In this document: piece after piece, positions 1 through 6,010 of the stretch
Position numbering within the stretch: the first letter of the stretch is position 1
Layout: each line of letters opens with the position of its first letter
Source of the DNA: an uncultured Candidatus Melainabacteria bacterium
GTDB lineage: Bacteria; Cyanobacteriota; Vampirovibrionia; Gastranaerophilales; Gastranaerophilaceae
Direction: 5' to 3'
Assembly: GCA_934754505.1 (NCBI GenBank)
Contig: CAKVIE010000020.1
Coordinates: 1 to 43,227 of the forward strand
Length of the DNA stretch: 43,227 nucleotides
Position numbers and translations under genes: made by a program
Notes under the pieces: model-generated
Told to the model about the DNA's origin: nothing
Database searches by the model: none
The model's input: the letters and a program-made list of their open reading frames with translations, nothing else

Positions 1-141
1 GCCGTATTTGCTTTCAAACGATACGAAGATGCAAGTCTTGTTTATACAGGTTTAACAAAACACGATGAACTTCGTATTGGTGGCTGGAATACAAAAATCA
101 CAAAAGAAAATTACGAAAACTTATCAACAAGTTTGTCATAG
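1..141 (+). CDS. C-terminal fragment of an unidentified protein (46 residues visible)
   Basis: Frame 1 is open from the first base to a TAG at 139-141 and reads AVFAFKRYEDASLVYTGLTK at its start. The beginning lies outside the window. The composition looks like a real protein, but I do not recognise a family. It is followed by a 128-base gap and then by a YhcG-type nuclease gene on the same strand, so it may be another cargo gene of the transposon or the flank beyond it. Confidence 0.5.
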   Translation, partial: AVFAFKRYEDASLVYTGLTKHDELRIGGWNTKITKENYENLSTSLS

Positions 142-269
142 AAAATCTCTCTCTAACACTATAACCTATCCCCACATCAAAACCGGGCATAAACTAAAGA
201 TACTAAAAAACAACTTAAAATTTCATATCAACTACCTTTATGTTAAAATTAAGTAACTCGGAGGTTTTC

Positions 270-1271
270 ATGACAAATGAAGTTTCAAAAGTTTATACAG
301 ATATAGCCGAATTACTTAACGTTGCAAGAGCAAAAACTTATCACGTTGTTAATTCAATTATGGTTGAAACTTATTGGAAAATCGGTCAACGTATTGTTGA
401 AGAAGAACAAGCCGGAAAATCTCGTGCAGAATATGGAACAAAACTCATTGAAAATTTATCAAAATATTTGACAGATACTTTTGGAAAAGGTTTTTCTGAA
501 GCCAATTTAAAGAATATGCGTCAATTTTACGTTACTTACCCTGAATTCGACAGACAGTGTCTAGCGAATTTATCGTGGTCAAATATTACAAGAATTTTAA
601 GGATAGATAATCCAAAAGAAAGAAATTATTACTTAACAGAAGCCTCAACTCAAAATTGGTCATACCGTCAACTTGAACGAAACATTAAAAGTGGCTATTA
701 TCAAAGACTTTTATCTACACAAGAAAATAATGATAACACCTGTTTGCCTGCTATTATTAGTCCGAAAGATTTTGTAAAAGATCCGTATGTATTAGAATTT
801 TTAGATTTACCGGAAAATATTGAAGGTAAAGAAAGCACGTTAGAATCGGCTTTAATTACAAATCTGCAAAAATTTTTGCTTGAATTAGGTAAAGGGTTTT
901 CATTTGTCGCAAGACAATTTAGAATTAGCACCGAAAACGAACATTTTTATGCCGATTTAGTATTTTACAACTACATTTTAAAGTGCTTTGTTGTAATTGA
1001 TTTAAAAACAACAAAATTATCTCATGCTGATATTGGACAAATGGATATGTATGTCAGAATGTTTGATAAATTAAAGCGTGGGATAGATGATAACCCAACT
1101 ATCGGGATTATAATGTGTGCCGATAAATCTGAAACAATGGTTAAATACTCAATTCTTCAAGAAAGCTTACAAATTTTTGCAAGTAAATACAAAACGGTGT
1201 TGCCAACAGAAGAAGAACTTGCAGAATTAATAAGCACCGAAACAAAATATTTAGAATCACAAAACGATTAG
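270..1271 (+). CDS. YhcG/DUF1016 family PD-(D/E)xK nuclease
   Basis: The 333-residue protein has the DUF1016 N-terminal helical domain (about residues 10-150, with the GLSEANLKNMRQFY-like stretch of the family) followed by a PD-(D/E)xK nuclease fold. The likely catalytic residues are D229 (ADLVFY), D244 and K246 (VIDLKT), then GQMDMYV. I chose the ATG at 270 because GGAGG sits at 260-264; an in-frame ATG at 240 has no ribosome site. The family is common on mobile elements and in defence islands, often beside restriction-modification genes, but its biochemical target is not settled. It converges on the integrase-like gene at 1279 with only 7 bases between the stops. Cargo with a defence role is my inference. 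Confidence 0.88.
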   Translation: MTNEVSKVYTDIAELLNVARAKTYHVVNSIMVETYWKIGQRIVEEEQAGKSRAEYGTKLIENLSKYLTDTFGKGFSEANLKNMRQFYVTYPEFDRQCLANLSWSNITRILRIDNPKERNYYLTEASTQNWSYRQLERNIKSGYYQRLLSTQENNDNTCLPAIISPKDFVKDPYVLEFLDLPENIEGKESTLESALITNLQKFLLELGKGFSFVARQFRISTENEHFYADLVFYNYILKCFVVIDLKTTKLSHADIGQMDMYVRMFDKLKRGIDDNPTIGIIMCADKSETMVKYSILQESLQIFASKYKTVLPTEEELAELISTETKYLESQND

Positions 1272-1278
1272 TTAAATT

Positions 1279-1830
1279 TTAATTAAAAACTATTCTATTA
1301 ATATCAAATTTGTTTTTATCAGTTATACGTTTTACTTGAAATACACATTTTTTAGAAATAATTCCTTTGTTTTGATAATATTTTAAAAGTTGATTGAGTA
1401 GAGCGAGAGTATTTTTTATCCTTTTAGCACACAGGTTTCTATTTTTACATTCAATATAAAAACTTTTAATATCCTCAATTGAAATATCGTTTAATTTTTT
1501 ATCCCCAAATGCAGGCAAAATATGCATTTTAAATATTGAATTATAATTTTTTACTGTACCTTGTTTGCAATTCTTCTGAACATAATTTTTCATAAAACTA
1601 TTTATCGCAGTCTTTGTCAAAATAGACTTTTTGATTTTCTTAGGAATCGTAAAAATTTCATAATCTAATAAAACTTCTTTTTCTTTACATTTATACAATC
1701 CTTGTTCAAAGTATATTTTATTACTGTTCAATAACTGTTCAAGCTCCGTTTTACAATCGCATTCAGCAATCATATTAATTTCATCTAGTGTGAATTCTTT
1801 TATATGTTTTGCTAATTTTTCTATATTCAT
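1279..1830 (-). CDS. Winged-helix plus integrase core-binding (SAM-like) domain protein lacking a recombinase catalytic domain
   Basis: The 183-residue protein has an N-terminal winged-helix-like segment (about residues 1-62: three short helices then the wing YFEQGLYKCKEK). A phage-integrase SAM-like core-binding domain follows (about 75-160; TVKNYNSIFKMHILPAFGDK, then ISIEDIKSFY and a long helical pair). It stops exactly where the R-H-R-Y catalytic domain of a tyrosine recombinase would begin, and no continuation is possible because the YhcG gene ends there. The start has AGAAAGGA upstream. It is the fourth gene of the transposase operon, separated from the ATPase gene by a GC-rich hairpin. 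It could be a truncated integrase, or a dedicated DNA-binding partner that picks the target or holds the ends; I favour the second because the wHTH and core domain are intact. Confidence 0.7.
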   Translation of the reverse strand: MNIEKLAKHIKEFTLDEINMIAECDCKTELEQLLNSNKIYFEQGLYKCKEKEVLLDYEIFTIPKKIKKSILTKTAINSFMKNYVQKNCKQGTVKNYNSIFKMHILPAFGDKKLNDISIEDIKSFYIECKNRNLCAKRIKNTLALLNQLLKYYQNKGIISKKCVFQVKRITDKNKFDINRIVFN

Positions 1831-1858
1831 TTATAAATCCTTTCTGTCTTGGATTATT

Positions 1859-1943
1859 CGGGGTGTCGGCGGAGTAACGTCCGCCCGACACCTTACGGGC
1901 TGGGTTCGCTCTCGCTCACACGGTGCCCTACCGAAAATCCGCT
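1859..1943. repeat. GC-rich palindromic insertion between the ATPase gene and the integrase-like gene
   Basis: This patch is far richer in G+C than everything around it. It contains a near-perfect inverted repeat, GGTGTCGGCGGA (1862-1873) against TCCGCCCGACACC (1880-1892), with one bulged base and a 6-nt loop, followed by another GC-rich stretch with GGGC and GCCC pairing. On the minus strand the sequence ATGAATATTGAAAAA (ending at 1957, overlapping the ATPase stop) precedes the patch, and the near-copy ATGAATATAGAAAAA opens the integrase-like gene after it. The patch may be a small inserted element; it could also be a structured intergenic RNA. No T-run follows, so it is not a simple terminator. 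Confidence 0.6.
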
Positions 1944-1957
1944 TTTTCAATATTCAT
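1928..1957 (-). pseudogene. Aborted duplicate start of the integrase-like gene (MNIEKADFR)
   Basis: An ATG overlapping the ATPase stop codon (ATGA), with AAGGAG just upstream, reads MNIEKADFR and then stops. The intact downstream gene starts MNIEKLAKH. The ribosome site plus first five codons therefore appear twice, on either side of the GC-rich patch. This looks like an original translationally coupled start that was separated from its gene by the insertion. Chance similarity of a common start peptide is the alternative. Confidence 0.4.
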
Positions 1958-2634
1958 AAAATCTCCTTAATTACATCAAGAGTTATTTCGTGTAAGTTAT
2001 TATCTTTAGCAACTATTTCAAGTTGATTTATCAGTTGCACAATTTGTCTGAAACGATTATATTTTTTGTGTATATATTCGATAGAATCAGCTGTAAGTTT
2101 AATTTCTGCTAATTGATTTGTTATTTGAGCAATATCATTTACCCCAAAAGTTTCAAATTTTACAATTTCTGAAAACCTATCAAAAAGATGTTTGTATCGT
2201 TCTAATTTTTTATGAGCCAATCCCATACCAACAAAGATTATTGGACAATTGGTTTCATCGTGAATATCTCTCAAAATTTCTATTGTCTTCAAGTTGTTCA
2301 TTAAGTAATCTATTTCATCAACAATAATAAGTTGTGGTTTTTGTTTTAATTTTTGAACTATTAAATTAAAATTGTCTGACGTTAAATATCTTGGAATTTC
2401 ATCCATTTCTTTTGCAATTTCTTCTAACAACCATCGCCCTGTCATAAGATTTGTCGCTCTCAAATATATCGCATCATATTTACAAGCTAACCACAATGCT
2501 GTTTGAGATTTCCCCAATCCTGGTTCTCCGTATATTAACCCCATTTTCGGAATATTCTTTGATTTGTTTAAAAGATTTTCAACAAGTCCTATAAAGTTTT
2601 TGACATTAGTTGTTTTAACAAAAATTCTATTCAT
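1954..2634 (-). CDS. MuB/TnsC-like AAA+ transposition ATPase
   Basis: The 226-residue protein has a Walker A motif GEPGLGKS (residues 36-43) and a Walker B motif LIIVDEIDYL (D106, E107), as in AAA_22/TniB/MuB proteins that bind target DNA and activate the transposase. It is shorter than MuB (312) and lacks a long N-terminal HTH extension, resembling compact TniB-type ATPases. The gene overlaps the 3' end of the transposase gene by 8 bases, so the two are translated from one message. Target choice and target immunity are the expected roles from the family; the partner protein that would guide it is probably the adjacent integrase-like protein (inference). Confidence 0.9.
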   Translation of the reverse strand: MNRIFVKTTNVKNFIGLVENLLNKSKNIPKMGLIYGEPGLGKSQTALWLACKYDAIYLRATNLMTGRWLLEEIAKEMDEIPRYLTSDNFNLIVQKLKQKPQLIIVDEIDYLMNNLKTIEILRDIHDETNCPIIFVGMGLAHKKLERYKHLFDRFSEIVKFETFGVNDIAQITNQLAEIKLTADSIEYIHKKYNRFRQIVQLINQLEIVAKDNNLHEITLDVIKEIL

Positions 2635-4330
2635 ATAAAAGTTTGTACTCCTTTGTTTGTTTAAAATCTGTTATCCATTTATCATCAGGATTAGTCTTTA
2701 TTAAATACTCATATTTTTCTGAATTATTCTTAAATATTTTTTGAATATATTTTGAATGTTCTTTGAACTCTGTTTGAACAGGGTTTGAATTTTCTTCAAG
2801 CATTTTCGTTTCTAAATACTTAACTTCATCATTGAATAAATATTCTTTGACGGCGTTTATAGTTTTCTTATGCAATTTTCTTTGTTTTACGATTTTTTGT
2901 TTATAATCCTCAAAATCAGTAACCGTACCCAATAATTTTGCCATTGGGTGAGTTTCAGTTACACGTCCTGCCGTACATAAATATTCACCTTTTGTTGTAT
3001 AAACCTTAATGCTCGTCAGGTCAAACAAATTGTATTTAATTAGAACCTTACTTTTAAACCCATAAAGTCGTTCATCAAAATAATCACAGTTTAAAAATCT
3101 GATTCCGTTTCTTTGAATTGTTTTGACTTCAGTTGCTAACATTAAATCGTCAAGTAAGTTAATATTAATATTTTGCCTTTTACGTTCTTCTAACACTTCT
3201 GTTATTGTTTTATCTGTTGCGTTCGGACAAGGTTGAGAATTTTTGAAATTCAACCACATTTCTATCATTTTTATTGTTTCCTCTAACGTAGGCACAAAAT
3301 CATTATGTAATTGCTTGTGAAGTTTTTCATTTCGCATTAGGTAGGCAGGTTTATTATCTATGCATGAACCAACATAACTTGGTAATAACTTTTCAAATCC
3401 CTCTTGAAATTCTTTGAAAAATCTTTCAATAACTTTTGCTCTGGCATTGTATGGTCTTGCAAATACTGTTTCTATACCAAGTTTTGAATAAAGACCATTA
3501 AAACCAAGTTCAGAGAATCCTTTATTGTCAGTAAAATATTTTGCTCTAAATGCTCTACCATTATCTTGATACACAATTTTAGGTATCATATCTAGATTAA
3601 TAATTGAATTTCTTAATGCACTTGCGATACATTGCGTGTTTTCTTCTAACATAATTTCATAACCAACAAGTGCTGTTGACTTCCAATCTAAAAATCCAAC
3701 TAATGTTGCTCTTGTAGGCTTTCCTGTAAACGGATTTATCACATTAAAATTTAAAATGTGTCCATCAGCTACAAGAATATTTCCAACTTCTAATAAACTT
3801 GCATCTCTTTTAATATATGGTTCAACTTTATCTGATAGTACTTTTTCACCATCACGTGCCAATACCCATTTATCATAATTATTCTTCTTAAACCAATTAG
3901 CATATTTTCTAAAAGTAATATCTGCTGGAATATACGATTGACCTTGTTGTTGAAGTTTGTATTTAGTAAGGGCAATGGCTTTACCGATACAAAGTCGGTT
4001 GGGGTGCAAAAGCAATCCCATAAAGATTTTAATTTCTTCATCGGTTAAACAAGTTCGGTATTCATCTATTTTTGCATATCTATATTGTGGGATAAGCTTA
4101 GTATAATCTTCTGTATCGTTTAGAATTGTTTTCCAACGGTGCAAACTACCACGAGATATTTTTCCTAATATCCCAAATAGATGAGAATTACTAGTGTTGT
4201 GTAAATTCACAAAATCATAATCGGCTTGTAATTTGTTTTCAGACTTTCTTCTAAATTCTTTCCATTGATTAAGCAAATCTAGCCTAGCTAAGGCTATTTT
4301 CTTTGATTTTTCTGGAGTGAATTCGACCAT
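2627..4330 (-). CDS. Mu/TnsB-type DDE transposase
   Basis: The 567-residue protein has an N-terminal helical DNA-binding part (about 1-165) and an RNase H-fold rve core. The visible triad is D189 (VADGH), D256 (YQDNG) and E302 (VIERFF), spaced 66 and 45 residues; MuA has 66 between its first two aspartates. A C-terminal beta-barrel-like Mu_C region follows (about 400-480), then a basic, Lys-rich tail that could contact the ATPase. The start has AAAGGAAT upstream. The protein cuts and joins the TGT ends of the element. It overlaps the ATPase gene and is preceded by one copy of the shared 78-nt regulatory module. Confidence 0.95.
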   Translation of the reverse strand: MVEFTPEKSKKIALARLDLLNQWKEFRRKSENKLQADYDFVNLHNTSNSHLFGILGKISRGSLHRWKTILNDTEDYTKLIPQYRYAKIDEYRTCLTDEEIKIFMGLLLHPNRLCIGKAIALTKYKLQQQGQSYIPADITFRKYANWFKKNNYDKWVLARDGEKVLSDKVEPYIKRDASLLEVGNILVADGHILNFNVINPFTGKPTRATLVGFLDWKSTALVGYEIMLEENTQCIASALRNSIINLDMIPKIVYQDNGRAFRAKYFTDNKGFSELGFNGLYSKLGIETVFARPYNARAKVIERFFKEFQEGFEKLLPSYVGSCIDNKPAYLMRNEKLHKQLHNDFVPTLEETIKMIEMWLNFKNSQPCPNATDKTITEVLEERKRQNININLLDDLMLATEVKTIQRNGIRFLNCDYFDERLYGFKSKVLIKYNLFDLTSIKVYTTKGEYLCTAGRVTETHPMAKLLGTVTDFEDYKQKIVKQRKLHKKTINAVKEYLFNDEVKYLETKMLEENSNPVQTEFKEHSKYIQKIFKNNSEKYEYLIKTNPDDKWITDFKQTKEYKLLYE

Positions 4331-4339
4331 GTTTTTATT

Positions 4340-4417
4340 CCTTTTTTACACAACCATTCATCACTCTTTGTCTCAAATAAATCAACTCTTCGTCTCAATC
4401 TCAGAGATAATTCTACA
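4340..4417 (-). promoter_or_regulatory. Regulatory module copy A, upstream of the transposase gene
   Basis: This 78-nt stretch matches the stretch at 4877-4954 in order and spacing. Both begin (minus strand) with a 25-bp block differing at two bases. Its core is an odd dyad, ATCTC then one base then GAGAT. A -35-like TTGATT, an ACAAAGAGT block, and a purine-rich end merging into the ribosome site follow. This copy also has an internal direct repeat, GAGACGAAGAG and GAGACAAAGAG, 22 bp apart. It probably holds the transposase promoter and an operator for the HTH protein encoded next to it. Confidence 0.6.
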
Positions 4418-4421
4418 CAAT

Positions 4422-4847
4422 TTAATATGCACCATTCCAACCTAAAATTTCGTTATTAATTTCTTCAATGACATCTGGGGTTAAAAACTTTGCAGGCTTC
4501 TTTTTATTTAAAAAATTATTCAAGTTCTTGGTTTGTCCTTTTTCTTCTTTATTTATGATTTTGATAATATTTTCTAAAGCACAAATTTCATGTTTATTCC
4601 AAATTCTATTATTATCTATGTCGTCATTTAGTTTTGTAAGAAGTTTTGCTCCAATATTATAAATATCACCAGCAATTTGATTTGAAAAATCTTTTATTCT
4701 GACAATATGATTATTCCATTTGTATTTCTTTTTCCAGTTAAAAACAGTTCTGCGTGAGATATTTAATTTTTCGGCTATCATTTCTGGGGTTAAATTTTCA
4801 ACACAGTATAGTTTTTCTGCTTCGTTGAGTAAATGTAATTTGTTCAT
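4422..4847 (-). CDS. Small helix-turn-helix DNA-binding protein of the transposon
   Basis: The 141-residue protein has an N-terminal HTH of the terminase-small-subunit/resolvase type (about residues 8-45: LTPEMIAEKLNISRRTVFNW). A charged helical middle and a short C-terminal tail follow. AAAAGGG precedes the ATG. It is the first gene of the transposition operon, 91 bases ahead of the transposase, and each of the two genes has the same operator-like module in front. By position it replaces the Ner/repressor or the small DNA-packaging-like protein of Mu-type elements. A regulator that represses both promoters is my best reading; an accessory end-binding protein is also possible. Confidence 0.7.
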   Translation of the reverse strand: MNKLHLLNEAEKLYCVENLTPEMIAEKLNISRRTVFNWKKKYKWNNHIVRIKDFSNQIAGDIYNIGAKLLTKLNDDIDNNRIWNKHEICALENIIKIINKEEKGQTKNLNNFLNKKKPAKFLTPDVIEEINNEILGWNGAY

Positions 4848-4876
4848 TTAAAACCCTTTTAAACCTTGTTTAAAGA

Positions 4877-4954
4877 CCTTTTACAATGACATTAATTACT
4901 CTTGTTTCAATAGAAGTCAAGTGTTTTTATCTCAATCTCGGAGATAATTCTGCA
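4877..4954 (-). promoter_or_regulatory. Regulatory module copy B, upstream of the HTH gene
   Basis: This is the second copy of the 78-nt module at 4340-4417. On the minus strand it has the dyad ATCTC-C-GAGAT (centred near 4940), then TTGACT at 4915-4920, ATTGAAACAAGAGT and a TAATTA that sits 16 bases after the -35-like box. The dyad lies about 15-20 bp upstream of that box. Equal length and shared order of elements in front of two adjacent genes argue for a duplicated, co-regulated promoter rather than chance. Confidence 0.6.
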
Positions 4955-4980
4955 TATCTCAAATTAGGGAATACTTTTTT

Positions 4981-5198
4981 ACTTGCATTAAATACACAAG
5001 GCTAAAACGTGAATATATTGCTAATTTTCGAAGTTTGTTTTTGAAATTGATATGATTTTAGTGCAAGTAATGTATAAATAAGTGCAGATAAAGTTCAACT
5101 AGTGCAAGTGTATCTCATTCTATTAAAATCGCTATAAAAGCCATTATATTTACCTCTTGGTTAAAATGTACCCATCTCACACTTGCACTTTATTTACA
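4981..5198. repeat. Right-end transposase-binding repeats (TGCAAGT motifs)
   Basis: AGTGCAAGT occurs at 5060 and 5101, a degenerate AGTGCAGAT at 5081, and inverted forms at 4981 (ACTTGCATT) and 5181 (ACTTGCACT). The three direct copies are 21 and 20 bp apart, two helical turns, as in the tandem TnsB/MuA sites of related elements. The outermost inverted copy runs into TTTACA at the presumed end. The internal copy at 5071 (TGTATAAATAAGTGCA) resembles the terminal sequence TGTAAATAAAGTGCA. The 397 bases from 4848 to 5244 contain no gene; they hold this end, module B and the tRNA terminator. Confidence 0.7.
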
Positions 5199-5217
5199 GC
5201 CAAACTTTTTACACAAT

Positions 5218-5243
5218 AAAAAACTCACCGATTGGTGAGTTTA
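5218..5243 (-). terminator. Rho-independent terminator of tRNA-Gln
   Basis: AAACTCACC and GGTGAGTTT form a 9-bp stem with a 4-nt loop, followed on the minus strand by TTTTATT. It lies 2 bases beyond the CCA end of the tRNA and about 20 bp from the predicted transposon end. Confidence 0.85.
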
Positions 5244-5244
5244 A

Positions 5245-5320
5245 TGGCTGGGGCGGAAGGATTCGAACCTCCGAGATGTCTGGACCAAAACCAGATGCCT
5301 TACCACTTGGCGACGCCCCA
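5245..5320 (-). tRNA. tRNA-Gln (anticodon TTG)
   Basis: The 76-nt gene folds as a cloverleaf with acceptor TGGGGCG paired to CGCCCCA. The anticodon stem TCTGG/CCAGA has loop TTTTGGT (anticodon TTG), the T arm contains GGTTCGAATCC, and the discriminator is G with CCA encoded. A terminator follows, and the transposon end lies just past it. Confidence 0.97.
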
Positions 5321-5375
5321 ATATTTAATTGTACTTTTATTCTATTTGCTCAATTTATTTTGTCAATATTATTTT

Positions 5376-5828
5376 TTAATAATATGTTATCGCTTCCCCA
5401 TACGCTACTGCACATATCTTTTCGGGTTCTAAAATGTTGTTTGAACGAATGACTGATGTCTGAACTCTCGTATTAACTATCAAATGTGCATCGTTTGCAA
5501 CGTTCTTCATCTTGATAACTGCTAATTTGGAAGCTTTTTTGAACTCTTTATCATAATATTTTTTGCTCTTGAAAAATTTCATCCAACGGCTTTTTAATAC
5601 TTTTGACAAAGGCTGCTCAACAATAACCGATGCTGTCACCGGCATTTTTCTTTTTATAGATTTATTTTTAGTTATTGTGTGGGGTTCCGTCGATATTACA
5701 GGCTGACCCATTATCGGGTTTATTGCCGCAAATCGTCTTTCTTTTTCTAATCGTTCATTTCTCTTTAAACTGATTAGTCCGAAACATGAAAAGAATAAGA
5801 ATAATCCCCCAAGAATTACAAAATCCAT
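5376..5828 (-). CDS. Membrane-anchored YbjQ-like protein
   Basis: The 150-residue protein has one N-terminal membrane segment (about residues 4-21, VILGGLFLFFSCFGLISL), a basic linker, and a C-terminal segment. That segment (about 95-150: ASKLAVIKMKNVANDAHLIVNTRVQTS then AVAYGEAITYY) resembles the second half of YbjQ/heavy-metal-binding family proteins, which end in a conserved AYGTAV-like strand. AGGAAGG lies 6 bases before the ATG at 5828; an in-frame GTG two codons earlier is too close to that site. The function is unknown. The N-terminal anchor is unlike the soluble YbjQ proteins. Confidence 0.65.
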   Translation of the reverse strand: MDFVILGGLFLFFSCFGLISLKRNERLEKERRFAAINPIMGQPVISTEPHTITKNKSIKRKMPVTASVIVEQPLSKVLKSRWMKFFKSKKYYDKEFKKASKLAVIKMKNVANDAHLIVNTRVQTSVIRSNNILEPEKICAVAYGEAITYY

Positions 5829-6010
5829 ATTCACCTTCCTATCTAATAGTAATGCTAATATGCGATTTTGTTAATAGTTTTGTTTCTCTTTATTAATTCA
5901 AATTTCAAAATTTGCTTTATTGCTGAATTTTGCCCCTGATAAACATCTTTACAGTTGTTTACATCATGGTTTTTTCTTTATTGCTATAATAAATTAAAGA
6001 GGTACGGTTT

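Larger units (their letters stand above)
1..5198 (-). mobile_element. Mu/Tn7-like DDE transposon, transposition-module end (left end outside window)
   Basis: A leftward gene set of HTH protein, DDE transposase, AAA+ ATPase and integrase-like DNA-binding protein is bounded on the right by a cluster of TGCAAGT repeats ending in ACA at 5196-5198. Read inward, the end is TGTAAATAAAGTGCAAGTG, matching the TGT start common to Mu/Tn7/Tn5053-type elements. Immediately outside are GCCAA (possible target duplication half) and the terminator of tRNA-Gln. No partner TGT end was found between 1 and 1300, so the left boundary is open and the genes at 1-1271 may be cargo or flank. The boundary at 5198 is inferred from the repeat pattern, not proven. 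Confidence 0.75.

Noticed and set aside
29..49. TGCAAGT followed by TTTATACA, similar to the right-end motif of the transposon
   Set aside because: It lies inside the open frame at 1-141, does not have the TGT-first orientation required of a left end, and matches only in part.
1859..1892. The GC-rich palindrome as an integron attC site linked to the integrase-like gene
   Set aside because: No RYYYAAC/GTTRRRY core boxes flank it, and the integrase-like protein lacks a catalytic domain.
2118..2327. Plus-strand frame inside the ATPase gene
   Set aside because: It is a shadow of a gene with Walker motifs on the other strand and has no ribosome site.
4848..5200. CRISPR array in the repeat-rich transposon end
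   Set aside because: The repeats are only about 9 bp, vary in orientation and are 20 bp apart; there are no spacers or Cas genes. Transposase sites fit better.
5183..5452. Plus-strand frames across tRNA-Gln
   Set aside because: They read through the antisense of a tRNA (GGRIRTSE-type false peptide) and have no ribosome site.
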